Notes: a model not told the origin generated them from the sequence alone. A stretch of 64,000 nt of DNA from Candidatus Pelagibacter sp. (GCA_013823725.1 PNMQ01000002.1:1-64000), one strand, 5' to 3'. Shown: positions 35,145-44,666, numbered from the stretch's first letter. Translations and numbers: made by a program.

Positions 35145-35174
35145 ATACTACATATATACGAATAATTTGGTCAA
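35145..35174 (-). promoter_or_regulatory. Promoter of hup
   Basis: On the minus strand TTGACC (35174-35169) and TAGTAT (35150-35145) are 18 nt apart, about 35 nt before the hup start codon. The -35 box matches the consensus in five of six positions. Confidence 0.65.
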
Positions 35175-35217
35175 TCTTTTTAATTCAAAAAGCTGAAAAA
35201 ATTATCCATTAATGTAC

Positions 35218-35841
35218 CTAAAAAAGCGACTTTGGGCAGTTTATAAGAAAATGCTCAACTATTTCATCAAAAGTTAAAGAAATATTTTGTCTTGATAAGG
35301 AAGAAACACCAAAAGACTGAAGTCCGCAAGGGGTAAAATGTTCGTAAATACTAAGATCTAAATTCCTATTAAGACTAAAACCATGGGTCGCAAAACCTTT
35401 TGAAACACGTAGTCCAAAGGCTGCAATTTTTTGTTCTTGAAGAGTATTAACATCTTGCAGCCATATTCCAACGCGTTCTTTTGAAGCATAAGATTGTATA
35501 CCGAAATTTTTTAATACACGTGTAATCCAATCCTCTAAAATATTTAAGTATTGCCTTATATCTAAATTTAGTTCTATAAGATCTGCAACGATATACACAA
35601 CAAGCTGTCCTGGACCATGATAGGTAAGTTTTCCTCCTCTGTTAGATAAAGAGACAGGAATCTGTATATCAGCAGGAACATCTTGTTCTGTGGCACTTCG
35701 TCCAACAGTTAGAACAGGACTATGTTCTAGAAACCAAATTAGGCTTTTATGGTGTGAGGTTTTCAATTGATCTTTCATCACATCCATTTCTGAACATGCG
35801 AACTGATAATCAATCAACTGATAGCTCTTCTTAATTAGCAT
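35218..35841 (-). CDS. lipB: Octanoyl-ACP:protein octanoyltransferase LipB
   Basis: Transfers octanoate from acyl carrier protein to the lipoyl domains of E2 and GcvH proteins. The 207-residue protein has the motifs NRGGKLTYHGPGQLVVYIV, KIAAFGLRVSKGFATHGFSLN (catalytic Lys region) and TPCGLQSFGVSSL (catalytic Cys). It is 4 nt after pepF. It supports lipoylated dehydrogenase complexes, whose E3 subunit lpdA is also in this window. Confidence 0.95.
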   Translation of the reverse strand: MLIKKSYQLIDYQFACSEMDVMKDQLKTSHHKSLIWFLEHSPVLTVGRSATEQDVPADIQIPVSLSNRGGKLTYHGPGQLVVYIVADLIELNLDIRQYLNILEDWITRVLKNFGIQSYASKERVGIWLQDVNTLQEQKIAAFGLRVSKGFATHGFSLNRNLDLSIYEHFTPCGLQSFGVSSLSRQNISLTFDEIVEHFLINCPKSLF

Positions 35842-35845
35842 ATTA

Positions 35846-37654
35846 CTAAATTAATTTTTCAAAATCGTCGATAAGTGACTCTATAATACTAAGCCCCTTT
35901 TTCCAGAAATCCTTTTTTGTAGGGTCTAGTTCAAATTGCTCTAAAAGTTTTTTGTAATCTTTAGTCCCTCCAGCTTTTAAGAACTCGGTGTATTTTTCAA
36001 CAAAACCTTCAGGTTTTTCTTCATAAATATTATACAGGGAATTGACCAAACAATCTCCGAAAGCATAGGAATAAACATAGAAAGGACTATGATAAAAATG
36101 TGAAATATATCCCCACAAATTATGAATAACTTCATCAACATGAACATATTCACCTAAGGCTTGAGTCTGAGTTTCAAACCAAATTTTATTCAAATCTTCA
36201 TAGGAAAGTTCTTTTTCCTTCCTCATTGTGTGTGCTTTAACTTCAAAGTCATAAAACGCAATTTGGCGTATCACCGTATTCAGCATATCTTCAATTTTGG
36301 ATGACAAAAGCTGTTTTTTTTCATCTTTAGTTTGTGTGCCTTTCAGCATATGTTTAAACGTTAACATCTCACCAAATACAGATGCAGTTTCAGCCAATGT
36401 TAACGGCGTATCAGACAATAGATATCCTTGATGGCTTGCTAAAATTTGATGAATACCATGGCCTAATTCATGGGCTAATGTCATAACATCTCGGCGTTTT
36501 CCTAAGTAATTCAACATGATATATGGATGAACGGAAGGAACGCACGGGTGTGCAAACGCACCACTAGTTTTACCAGACTTTACAGGTACATCAATCCAGT
36601 AATTATCAAAAAATCGAGCCCCTATTTCGGCTAATTTTGGACAAAACTGATGATAGCTATCCAATACAATTTTACGAGCCTCTAGCCAAGAAATTTTTGA
36701 ACTATCATCATAAAGTGGTGCATTTCTATCCCAATATTGAATCTTATCTTGGTTCATTAGTTTTGCTTTAAGACGATAATAGCGATGAGATAAATTTTCA
36801 TAAGATTCTTTTACGGTTTCAACCAATATATGAACAACATCTGTTTCAATTTGATTAGATAAGTCTCGTGATGACCACGGACTTGCATAACCTCTCATAT
36901 CATCTTCAATGCTTTTATCTTTAATAATTTGGTTCATGATAAATGTTAATAGATGTTGATTTTTATCTAACCCTTGACCCAAAGCCCTTGCGCCTTTTGC
37001 GCGCTTTGTGGCGTCAAAATCTGACATCAGCTCGACAACTTCAGAAATATTCATCACATCACCATCAACCACAAATTCCATTCTAGATAGGGTTTCGTCA
37101 TATAATCTGACAAAAGCCTGTGAAGATGTAAGTGATTTTTTGATCAATGTTTGCTCAATATCCAAAGATAAACTGTGAGGTTTAAATTTCCTAATCTGCT
37201 CAATAAATGGCTGATAGCGCAATATCGTTTGATTTTGATCATAAGCTTCTTTTAACTTTTCATCTGAAATTTGATTTAAATCAAGGCTAAAAAAAATCAA
37301 CTCTGCAGAAATTTCTTGTACTTTTTCTTGTGTAAATTGATATAAATTTAATACCTGCTGATCTTGTAGTGATGTATAATATCTAAGACCTGCATAAGAT
37401 GCTAATTTTGATAATTTTTCAGAAATATTTTCATATTCAACAATAGCATTTTCTAAATCTTGATGAGTCCAAGCAGCACATCTGAAAATATTAAGATACT
37501 GACTTTTAAAAATTTCTGTTCTTTTTTGAATATCAGCTATATCCATTTTTATTTGGGGATCTTCATCGTGGTGATATAAATCCGATAAATCCCATTCAGG
37601 AAGATGATCTAAAATACCCAAATGATTGTTTTCTAGTTCTAATAACTCACTCAT
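35846..37654 (-). CDS. pepF: Oligoendopeptidase F (M3 family)
   Basis: Cytoplasmic zinc peptidase that cuts short peptides. The 602-residue protein has the HExxH site in TLAHELGHGIHQ and the downstream Glu ligand in LAETASVFGEML. Upstream strands GKTSGAFAHPCVPSVHPYIMLNY and the C-terminal YVYSYAFGDCLVNSLY match the PepF/M3B group. Length fits the family. It is followed directly by lipB. Confidence 0.93.
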   Translation of the reverse strand: MSELLELENNHLGILDHLPEWDLSDLYHHDEDPQIKMDIADIQKRTEIFKSQYLNIFRCAAWTHQDLENAIVEYENISEKLSKLASYAGLRYYTSLQDQQVLNLYQFTQEKVQEISAELIFFSLDLNQISDEKLKEAYDQNQTILRYQPFIEQIRKFKPHSLSLDIEQTLIKKSLTSSQAFVRLYDETLSRMEFVVDGDVMNISEVVELMSDFDATKRAKGARALGQGLDKNQHLLTFIMNQIIKDKSIEDDMRGYASPWSSRDLSNQIETDVVHILVETVKESYENLSHRYYRLKAKLMNQDKIQYWDRNAPLYDDSSKISWLEARKIVLDSYHQFCPKLAEIGARFFDNYWIDVPVKSGKTSGAFAHPCVPSVHPYIMLNYLGKRRDVMTLAHELGHGIHQILASHQGYLLSDTPLTLAETASVFGEMLTFKHMLKGTQTKDEKKQLLSSKIEDMLNTVIRQIAFYDFEVKAHTMRKEKELSYEDLNKIWFETQTQALGEYVHVDEVIHNLWGYISHFYHSPFYVYSYAFGDCLVNSLYNIYEEKPEGFVEKYTEFLKAGGTKDYKKLLEQFELDPTKKDFWKKGLSIIESLIDDFEKLI

Positions 37655-37723
37655 TATACATATTCACTTTTGATTTATTCTTGTCTTCCATCATACATGG
37701 AGCATCTTTAAGCGTAAAGCTTT

Positions 37724-38281
37724 CTAGTCATTATTTTGAGTCAACAACGTCTGTATCATACTCAAAATCTTCGAAGCCCCCTTTTCAACAGCATAATCTT
37801 TAGCCGTTTTATTGAATGTATCATATATAAAAGGGTTAGCACCTTTTTTTATCAAGAGATCAGCTATTTCTGCATTATTAGCAATAGATGCATAGTGTAA
37901 AGATGTTTTTCCGTCAGCATCTGGAATGTTAGGGTTTGAACCAGCTTTTAAAATCTTCTCCACCTGTGAAAAATTTCCTTTTTCAACAGCAATAATAAGT
38001 GGTGTTTGCTTATATTGGTTACATCCTTTATCAATTGTTTGAGCGTTCAATAGATTTACAATTACATTAAAGTCTTTAGTTATTTGTTCAACAGGGTATA
38101 TATCACCAGAATCCACGACTGAATCTACATTAGGTTGTTTTCCCTCAACTATATTTACGAGTTGATGATATTTTTCATAATCTTCTGCACCTTTTTTGGG
38201 AATAACAACACAATTATTAACAGGAGTAATGGCCCACGAAGACTGCGCCAGTAAGACATATAAACATAGAATCATTTTCAT
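37724..38281 (-). CDS. Exported ankyrin-repeat protein
   Basis: The ATG at 38281 is chosen because it opens a clear signal peptide (MKMILCLYVLLAQSSWA) and AGGA lies 11 nt upstream. An in-frame ATG at 38341 would add 20 residues. The 185-residue protein has three ankyrin repeats in its second half, starting KQTPLIIAVEKGNFSQVEKI, DGKTSLHYASIANNAEIAD and FNKTAKDYAVEKG. Ankyrin repeats mediate protein binding. With export, a role outside the cytoplasm or against a host protein is possible but unproven. Confidence 0.78.
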   Translation of the reverse strand: MKMILCLYVLLAQSSWAITPVNNCVVIPKKGAEDYEKYHQLVNIVEGKQPNVDSVVDSGDIYPVEQITKDFNVIVNLLNAQTIDKGCNQYKQTPLIIAVEKGNFSQVEKILKAGSNPNIPDADGKTSLHYASIANNAEIADLLIKKGANPFIYDTFNKTAKDYAVEKGASKILSMIQTLLTQNND

Positions 38282-38341
38282 AAAGTTTGAATTCCTTATC
38301 TTTTCCATTATTAATATTCTGGTGTGAATAAATGAACACAT

Positions 38342-38692
38342 CCTAAATATTTGACCATATTTTGAAGGTTTATATCATTAAACAAGCATCAATCTGAACT
38401 AAAAACAACACATATAAAATGTTTTTATATGTACATAAATAAAGAATCAGGAACAAAACCATACAGAATTTTAGAATCCAAACATGAGCCACTTTTTCCA
38501 AAGTTACAATGGGGGATTGGAATAGTTTTTCAGTATTCAACCAACTTGGCTATAAAATCCCCAAAAGTGAAGCTAATTCGTAACTGGAAATTTTTAATGT
38601 CTTTCAAAGCACATAGTTCACCCCTGGATTGAACAATTACTTTTTTATACGGCTTGTTTAACAGCCAATATCTCTAATGCATCAACAATTTT
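38342..38692. other. Intergenic region without a convincing gene
   Basis: The stretch lies between the ankyrin gene and the 269-residue exported gene. A plus-strand frame at 38429-38632 (67 codons) has no ribosome binding site, no recognisable motif and atypical composition. I see no RNA gene. The sequence around 38440-38620 is slightly less AT-rich than its surroundings and could be decayed coding DNA. Confidence 0.4.
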
Positions 38693-39502
38693 CTAAACAG
38701 AAGAGGTAATTATATTATCAATGAGCTTGATGATTTCATTCAAAGTTTTATTGCTGCTTTTGAATGCTGTTTTTAATGCTTTAGCTAAACTCCAACTTAT
38801 ATCTCCCAGTCTATCCTGGTATCCTTGATGATTGTCAACTTGATCTAATATGCGGCTTTGAACGGTACGCTGCACTTCTTCTTGTATGCTTAATAAAATA
38901 CTTTTGATTGCTTCAGGAAATGTATTGATTTCCGCTTGATGATTTTCTGTATGTTTTAAAAGAAATCGAGAAGTATATTCAATATTTTTCTCAAAAATAT
39001 TTATTGTAGCTATTATTGTCCTATCAACAATAACAATATTTGGACCGGTAGATTTAAGAGACCCTGCTTCTAAATGACCAGCATTTTTCAATTTAAAAGC
39101 ATGCAAATGATCAATGTATTCCATTAATTGTATCCATGAAGATTCTCCATCTTTGATATTTGTTGCTTCTTCGCTAAATTCTTTTAATCCCTTTAATATT
39201 TCGCACCGTTCAAAATAAATTTCAGTTTTTTCATACATAGGATCTATTTGTATAGCACGTTTCATCTCAGCAAGATATTCAGGAGAAAATGCATCAATTG
39301 TGTTTGCTAAATCGATTAATGTTTCAGATTCTATTTGTGATGGCGCAAACAAACGATTGTCCGTTTGAATCGAAAGTATTTGTGTAGGATTATTAAATCG
39401 GGTTAACAATCCATCATTTTCTATTGGGTTATCACCTGCCATCAGTGGTGCGCTGGACAATAGCGTGCTTGTTAATAAAAAAAATTTAGAAATCTTATTC
39501 AT
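38693..39502 (-). CDS. Exported helical protein of unknown function (269 aa)
   Basis: A signal peptide is evident (MNKISKFFLLTSTLLSSAPLMAG). The mature part is mainly alpha-helical and acidic, for example YLAEMKRAIQIDPMYEKTEI and LSIQEEVQRTVQSRILDQV, with few cysteines (one, in RCEIL). It ends in a hydrophobic helix (LNEIIKLIDNIITSSV). No family was recognised. It sits in the run of lineage-specific exported genes. Confidence 0.65.
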   Translation of the reverse strand: MNKISKFFLLTSTLLSSAPLMAGDNPIENDGLLTRFNNPTQILSIQTDNRLFAPSQIESETLIDLANTIDAFSPEYLAEMKRAIQIDPMYEKTEIYFERCEILKGLKEFSEEATNIKDGESSWIQLMEYIDHLHAFKLKNAGHLEAGSLKSTGPNIVIVDRTIIATINIFEKNIEYTSRFLLKHTENHQAEINTFPEAIKSILLSIQEEVQRTVQSRILDQVDNHQGYQDRLGDISWSLAKALKTAFKSSNKTLNEIIKLIDNIITSSV

Positions 39503-39866
39503 TGTAAAATCTTTCTAACTTAAATAAATATTTATATAAATAAGATATAAACATTTATTTCATATATGTCAAATATATATTAATAAAGTAAAACACACAA
39601 ACAATCATGTTCCAAATTAAAAATGATGACGCCCTCTTTTATGGTTAAAAATTATCATTGCTCGTGTATGGTTTTGGGCTAACAAACGGTCTTGTTCAAG
39701 AATATTTTTCAATTGTTTAACCAGAGTAATAAGAACCTGATTTGTTGTTTTCACTTGCATCAAACGTTAATTTGTTATTTAAAACTTTTGGAAAAAAAGC
39801 TTTTGAATGGACTGAATCGTTTAACCCGCTGCTATAAACAACGGGGAATTTTGAACATATAAAAAA
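39503..39866. other. Intergenic region holding one possible short gene
   Basis: AT-rich sequence between two exported-protein genes. The only open frame I could support is the 47-codon minus-strand one at 39617-39760, described separately. No promoter or terminator stands out. Confidence 0.35.
39617..39760 (-). CDS. Possible 47-residue basic peptide
   Basis: An ATG at 39760 opens a 47-codon frame, helical at first (QVLITLVKQLKNILEQDRLL), with a basic end containing HKRGRHH. It lacks a clear ribosome binding site and has no known relatives that I recognise. It may be a small gene or the remnant of a longer one. Confidence 0.2.
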   Translation of the reverse strand: MQVKTTNQVLITLVKQLKNILEQDRLLAQNHTRAMIIFNHKRGRHHF

Positions 39867-40445
39867 TTAACGATCTCGTGTATAGCGGGGATATCCATAG
39901 TCCAACCCTTCAGGAGATTCTCCTTCAACAGTTTTTCTGGATTCAGCTGCTGCAGATCGAATGCCATTAAGACTTGGTAAATTTACATCTGGGCTACGAA
40001 TGTAAGAACTTACATCAGAACCTGTCAGATACTCAATATGTCGTTGCACGTCAGCACTAGAATCAGCTTTAAAACGCATCTTCTGTTGATAAAGATCATC
40101 TGCTTGGCTTGGCACTAGAACCCTTGCTTCATAACACAAACCACCTGTAGTTTGTGTGCTACGATGCATTTCATCAAAAATTCGATGTTGACGTGATCCT
40201 TCACCAAAGGATTTTCTTGCTTCCTCTACTAATTCTTCCGCTAGCTGCCTAGCTTGGCTATTTGCCGCACTAAAAGCAGCTAGTCTTGCAGCCAATTCTT
40301 CTCTTTTGTCTGAAGAAATACTGCTTAGATCAGCAAAGGAACTTGCGCGTGTAAGTGGTACAGGACGAGATAAATCCATTGAAAAAGAATTGCTCACAAA
40401 AAATACTGTTAAACTTAAAGTAGATATGATATGTTTTATTTTCAA
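39867..40445 (-). CDS. Exported protein of unknown function (192 aa, TTG start)
   Basis: The preferred start is TTG at 40445, because AAGGAG lies 8 nt upstream and the frame then opens directly with a signal peptide (KIKHIISTLSLTVFFVSNSFS). An ATG at 40505 would put 20 extra residues before it. The mature part is helical and Ala/Arg/Ser-rich (REELAARLAAFSAANSQARQ, then LVEEARKSFGEG). It ends in a polar tail. No family was recognised. Confidence 0.65.
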   Translation of the reverse strand: MKIKHIISTLSLTVFFVSNSFSMDLSRPVPLTRASSFADLSSISSDKREELAARLAAFSAANSQARQLAEELVEEARKSFGEGSRQHRIFDEMHRSTQTTGGLCYEARVLVPSQADDLYQQKMRFKADSSADVQRHIEYLTGSDVSSYIRSPDVNLPSLNGIRSAAAESRKTVEGESPEGLDYGYPRYTRDR

Positions 40446-40718
40446 AATAGTTCTCCTTAGATAATAGATAGAAATACGAAAATGTATTTTACAAATAAAT
40501 AACAATTAATAATTAATAAAAACTAAATAAAAAAATATTTATATTTACAGAAATCAATAATCTAGCTATACGCATTTATGAAAAATTTTTTAAGGGAAAT
40601 AAATGCGAAATATAGCAAAAAATCGGATTCATTTATACAAAGTAAACCCATATAAAAATCTATTGTCATCACTAATCAAAATAATAGATTAAATTTAACA
40701 AATATTTACACTTAGCAC

Positions 40719-40937
40719 TCAATGGTCTGTTATCTCTCTTTTAAATTCCAAAATATCACCTGGTTGGCAATTTAAATTATCACATATACTTTCTAAAGTA
40801 GAAAAACGAATGGCCTTCGCCTTTCCTGTTTTTAAAATAGATAAATTTTGGATGGTAATACCTACATTTTCAGCCAAATCTTGTAATTTCATTTTACGTT
40901 TAGCAAGCATCACATCCAGATTAATAATTATTGTCAT
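40719..40937 (-). CDS. XRE/YozG-type transcriptional regulator
   Basis: A 72-residue Cro/C1-type helix-turn-helix protein: LDVMLAKRKMKLQDLAENVG, ITIQNLSILKTGKAKAIRFS as recognition region, then LESICDNLNCQPGDILEF. AGAGG precedes the ATG by about 6 nt. It is 11 nt downstream of a DUF2975 membrane protein, an arrangement I recall as common for such small regulators in bacteria. It probably controls its own two-gene unit. Confidence 0.85.
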   Translation of the reverse strand: MTIIINLDVMLAKRKMKLQDLAENVGITIQNLSILKTGKAKAIRFSTLESICDNLNCQPGDILEFKREITDH

Positions 40938-40948
40938 ATGTATCCTCT

Positions 40949-41503
40949 TTATACAATTAATTCATTTTCTTCACTGATTTTGCATGCTTCTAACATAACC
41001 CATGATATAACAATCACAATCATGCCATAAAATATTGCTGTTAGGTTAGGTGTTCCAAATGAAATAGTTATATAACGATGCCCTGGAGGATTGGTAAATG
41101 TAACAGTTAATATTAATAAGGTCTTGCTTAATGATTTGATGAACAAAGCATCAAAAAAACATACCCATCCAATTTTTCTATAAAGCAAGGCATTTTCATA
41201 ATTAAAAATTTTACCTTTTTTATAGTTTTGAAAAATACCTATTAAAAACCATAAGCTTACGAAAAAGGGTAATCTTCCTATAAATTCAGATACACATCCT
41301 AAAAATTGTAGAATGGGCGTCCACTGTATTTTACTTAGCTTAACAAAACCTTCTGGGGTTTCAATATTTTGATTCAAGAAACTCCACATTCCAAAATCAA
41401 GATGTATAAATATCCACTGGATAAATATATATAATGGCAAGCATATGAGTAAAAATTTAAAAAGAGAAACTAAGTACGAGCTTGTCTTTTGAATATGATG
41501 CAT
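40949..41503 (-). CDS. DUF2975-type membrane protein
   Basis: The start at 41503 is chosen because GGAG lies 6 nt upstream. The open frame reaches back to 41659, but that extension is AT-rich and lacks a ribosome binding site. The 184-residue protein has four hydrophobic segments, at about 15-35, 70-95, 115-135 and 150-170, with the family-like loop between them (FNYENALLYRKIGWVCFFDA). It is paired with the XRE gene. Its function is unknown. Confidence 0.7.
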   Translation of the reverse strand: MHHIQKTSSYLVSLFKFLLICLPLYIFIQWIFIHLDFGMWSFLNQNIETPEGFVKLSKIQWTPILQFLGCVSEFIGRLPFFVSLWFLIGIFQNYKKGKIFNYENALLYRKIGWVCFFDALFIKSLSKTLLILTVTFTNPPGHRYITISFGTPNLTAIFYGMIVIVISWVMLEACKISEENELIV

Positions 41504-41645
41504 TGTGATCTCCATAAATAACATTAACAACTTCATTCTACGTGAAAAAAAGATGAATATCAATATAATTTTATTGTTAATCATTAAAAATTGATTGCAA
41601 ATAATTTTTAATGGTCTCAGTATCAGTGAATCTTTAAAAAAAAGC

Positions 41646-41675
41646 AAAAAAAATCTCAAACAATATTGTTTGAGA
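41646..41675 (-). terminator. Intrinsic terminator of ppx
   Basis: A perfect 22-bp palindrome at 41654-41675 (half-site TCTCAAACAAT) is followed on the minus strand by eight U (41653-41646). It lies 35 nt after the ppx stop. Confidence 0.85.
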
Positions 41676-41709
41676 ACAGCAAATCTTATATATTTTTTTA
41701 GGAAGACAT

Positions 41710-42798
41710 CTAGTGAACTTTTTGCAACATTTCTGCCAAAATACCTTCACGCACTCCACGATCCGCTACTTTGATTCTTATCTGCGGAAAGGCGTCGCAC
41801 ATACCTTGTAATATGGCAGACCCAATAATAACAAGATCACTACGACCTGTAGCTATACAAGGGTGATTCATTCGTTCGTCATCAGGCATGTTCAATAAAT
41901 TATCACTAATGGTATTAATATCTTCTGTCGTCAAAGACATGCCATCAATTTTTTTTCTTTCATATTTTTGTAGTCCTAATTGCAAAGCAGCAAAGGTCGT
42001 AACCGTACCCGAAGATCCCACTGTTTGCAAACTGTTCATTTCAATAAATTGCATAATATTATTTTTGTTTACAAAATCCATCAACGAATTTTTGATTAAG
42101 TCGCGAACGCTTTTATGAATTTCTGGAGAAGAAGCAAATTGCGCATATTTTTCACTTAGTGTTACAACCCCGTAGGGCAATGATATGGAATCAATAACTT
42201 CAAAAGCAACAGGATAACCAGGACGTTGACGACCTGATTGGTCAATCTTTACCAGTACAACTTCTGTACTGCCCCCACCTATGTCGAAGACAATACCGTT
42301 AGGAATAGAGGAAGACATAATTCCGGCACACCCTGTCAATGCCAAACGCGCTTCTTCTTCAGTCGTTACAATTTCTAGTTTAATTCCTAATTCATGAAAA
42401 ACGCGATCAACCAATTCTGAACTATTAGAAGCTCTTCGACATGCTTCTGTTGCAACGGCTCTAAGATGTTTAACATTATGAAAATCCATTTTTCTTTTAC
42501 AAATTTTCAAGGCTTCAATGGTGCGCTCGATGGCATCCGATGATAATACATCATCTTTATACAACCCCTCACCCAAGCGAACGATTCTTGCAAAAGAATC
42601 TAAAATTTTCCAACCCTTTGACTGTGGTCGAGATCTAAAAAAAGATTTCTTTAATGTTGCAATATTTACAGAAGCAATAAGTAGTCTGCACGAATTCGTA
42701 CCAAGGTCAATAGCAGCGATAACAGGATGGTGTGCATCGCAAAAACCGTCGTCCTTATATCCACTGTAATATTTCTTGTCCCTATTCAAATTTGTCAA
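41710..42798 (-). CDS. Ppx/GppA family phosphatase
   Basis: Exopolyphosphatase or pppGpp phosphohydrolase of the ASKHA superfamily. The 362-residue protein has the phosphate-1 motif AAIDLGTNSCRLLIA near residue 28-42, RAVATEACRRASN, and the phosphate-2 motif GIVFDIGGGSTEV. The adenosine-like motif GSSGTVTTFAAL follows, and the end reads VADRGVREGILAEML. It is shorter than E. coli Ppx because it lacks the C-terminal HD-like domain. Which of the two substrates it uses cannot be decided here. Confidence 0.9.
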   Translation of the reverse strand: MTNLNRDKKYYSGYKDDGFCDAHHPVIAAIDLGTNSCRLLIASVNIATLKKSFFRSRPQSKGWKILDSFARIVRLGEGLYKDDVLSSDAIERTIEALKICKRKMDFHNVKHLRAVATEACRRASNSSELVDRVFHELGIKLEIVTTEEEARLALTGCAGIMSSSIPNGIVFDIGGGSTEVVLVKIDQSGRQRPGYPVAFEVIDSISLPYGVVTLSEKYAQFASSPEIHKSVRDLIKNSLMDFVNKNNIMQFIEMNSLQTVGSSGTVTTFAALQLGLQKYERKKIDGMSLTTEDINTISDNLLNMPDDERMNHPCIATGRSDLVIIGSAILQGMCDAFPQIRIKVADRGVREGILAEMLQKVH

Positions 42799-42908
42799 AC
42801 TAATATTCCTTTGTTATAAATATTACTCTAACACACTGTTGTAAAAAAATCTCTTTGTTTTAATTTTTTTTTTTGATAATCTAAAAATCTGAGTAAATCT
42901 CTTTATTT

Positions 42909-42982
42909 TGGGGAATAGTTTAGTGGTAGAACTCGCGGCTCTGGACCGTGCAACTCTGGTTCGAATCCAGGTTCCCCAGCCA
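42909..42982 (+). tRNA. tRNA-Gln (CUG)
   Basis: Acceptor TGGGGAA pairs with TTCCCCA, discriminator G, CCA encoded (42980-42982). The anticodon arm CGCGG/CCGTG (one mismatch-type pair) holds the loop CTCTGGA with anticodon CTG, reading CAG. The U1-A72 first pair is typical of tRNA-Gln. It is 46 nt upstream of recO. Confidence 0.93.
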
Positions 42983-43028
42983 AAAATATACATCCATCAT
43001 ACTCGTCTTAAATCTTTGATTTATCACC

Positions 43029-43811
43029 ATGAAATGGTCTGACGAAGGCATCGTTGTTAATGTCAAAACATTCAACGAAAAGGCATATGTTTTAACTCTT
43101 TTTTGCAAAGAAAATGGTAAAAAAAGAGGACTCTTTCAAAACAGTAAAAGCCAGAATGGTGCAGCTTTAATTAGTGTGGGCGATATCGGGCAAGCATTGT
43201 GGTTTGGGAGACTTCAAGATCAGTTAGGAAAATTTTCGTTTGAACGTAAACATCAAACTAGCCTTTACTGCTTTCAATGCAGTCTAAAGAATGCGGTTTT
43301 TAACCATCTATATGATATCATTAATATTCTTCCAGATAGCCATACTTATCCAAAACTTTACGAGCTGTTTTATCATATCAACATAGAAATGCAACATTTT
43401 AATTCGAAAGACCTTATCATTCAAATTTGTCTTTTTGAATTACTACTTTTATCAGAATTAGGCTTTGGATTTGATTTTAGCCATTGCGCAGTTTCAGGAG
43501 TTTCCGAAGTTTTTTACATATCCCCGCAATCTGGGCAATGTGTCAGCCGTGAAATTGGGATTCCCTATCATTCAAAATTATTCATTATCCCTTGTTTTTG
43601 GAAAAAATTAGACTTAAATGAGGATCAAATCATAGAAGACTTTGCATTGGAGTCACCACAATTGTATCAAGAACTTCAAACCTCGCTTAGGATTACAGAA
43701 TTTTTCCTCAAAAAACACATCTTCGAAAAAGCAAAAAATTTTAGTTTTTCAAGACAAAAAATCATTCAGTGGATTAACCATAGCTGTCAAAAAAACGATA
43801 GTAAGTGTTGA
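43029..43811 (+). CDS. recO: DNA repair protein RecO
   Basis: Mediator that helps RecR load RecA on gapped DNA. The 260-residue protein starts with the OB-fold DEGIVVNVKTFNEKAYVLTLFCKENGKKRG, typical of RecO. The middle is helical, and the segment ELLLLSELGFGFDFSHCAVSG matches the conserved C-terminal region LLxxLGYxxxLxxCxxxG. Cys residues CxxSG and GQC may mark a degenerate zinc site. It lies directly after tRNA-Gln. Confidence 0.88.
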   Translation: MKWSDEGIVVNVKTFNEKAYVLTLFCKENGKKRGLFQNSKSQNGAALISVGDIGQALWFGRLQDQLGKFSFERKHQTSLYCFQCSLKNAVFNHLYDIINILPDSHTYPKLYELFYHINIEMQHFNSKDLIIQICLFELLLLSELGFGFDFSHCAVSGVSEVFYISPQSGQCVSREIGIPYHSKLFIIPCFWKKLDLNEDQIIEDFALESPQLYQELQTSLRITEFFLKKHIFEKAKNFSFSRQKIIQWINHSCQKNDSKC

Positions 43812-43864
43812 TCTAAATTCAACACAATCATCAAAAATATTTTTAGAAATAAATCCCAATAAAA

Positions 43865-43969
43865 ATGGTGACTGAAAAACAACCCGATACTTTAATTTAT
43901 CGTCGTTTTGTAATAGAAAACTTGATTTATGAGGCATTATTAAAGTATAATAATATTATATCAAAATAA
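43865..43969 (+). CDS. Possible 34-residue peptide
   Basis: A short ATG frame between recO and the zinc-ribbon gene encodes a mixed polar/hydrophobic peptide (LIYRRFVIENLIYEALLK in its centre). No ribosome binding site stands out. It is listed because its amino-acid composition looks protein-like. Confidence 0.2.
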   Translation: MVTEKQPDTLIYRRFVIENLIYEALLKYNNIISK

Positions 43970-43982
43970 TAGAAAAAAAATT

Positions 43983-44666
43983 GTGCACATTCACTGTCCG
44001 AACTGCAAAGCTTCTTTTACTGTTGAATCTGGAAAATTACCCACACCAAAATTCAATACTAGTTTACAAGCTTTTGGCTGGAAATTTGAATGCGGACAAT
44101 GTGATACACAGTGGTGGATTTGCTTATCCCCATCATCAGCTGACCAGGCAAGCGCACCAACCCTTGTGAAAAAAGAGACCAAACCTTCTCCTTTATTGCA
44201 AGATCTTATTACCTTAGGTGCATCAAATACGTATTCTGGAATGAACGAGCTTCTCACAGTTCCCACACCCAAAAGAATTTCTCAGCCCATAACCTTTCCA
44301 TCAGAAGAGACAACTTCATATACATCACCTCGCTTGCAAAATATCCATGAATCTAAGACTCATAAATTACGATATGAACCACTTTACAAAAAAAAGAAAA
44401 GTTTTTCTCTTCTGAAATTTATAGCTTCTCTTGTTATAATTTTTAGCGCTCTTTTAACGTTTGAATTTTTCTATCCAAAAAAAATTAATAAAACCATAAA
44501 GCATTTATACTCAACTATATCTTTGATCCTATCGTCTTCTTCTCCTAAAAAAATAACACCAGCTTCTAATAACCCACCCGCACCAAAACAAACATTACCT
44601 ATTGCCCAAAATGAATTGAAAAACTCTACACAGAGAATACTACCTGTAACTCCACTCCCTAATTAA
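43983..44666 (+). CDS. Zinc-ribbon membrane protein
   Basis: The GTG at 43983 starts the frame. The 227-residue protein opens with a zinc ribbon, CPNCKASF at 5-12 and CGQCDTQW at about 37-44, the MJ0042-type domain common at the N-terminus of small alphaproteobacterial membrane proteins. A polar region follows, then one membrane segment (about 142-160, FIASLVIIFSALLTFEFFY) and a Pro/Ser/Thr-rich C-terminus. The function is unknown; neighbouring genes suggest no specific one. It is 20 nt before lpxK. Confidence 0.75.
   Translation: MHIHCPNCKASFTVESGKLPTPKFNTSLQAFGWKFECGQCDTQWWICLSPSSADQASAPTLVKKETKPSPLLQDLITLGASNTYSGMNELLTVPTPKRISQPITFPSEETTSYTSPRLQNIHESKTHKLRYEPLYKKKKSFSLLKFIASLVIIFSALLTFEFFYPKKINKTIKHLYSTISLILSSSSPKKITPASNNPPAPKQTLPIAQNELKNSTQRILPVTPLPN

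Noticed and set aside
38429-38632. Plus-strand 67-codon frame
   Set aside because: No ribosome binding site, leader, domain or family likeness; the reverse strand is broken by stops. At most decayed coding sequence.
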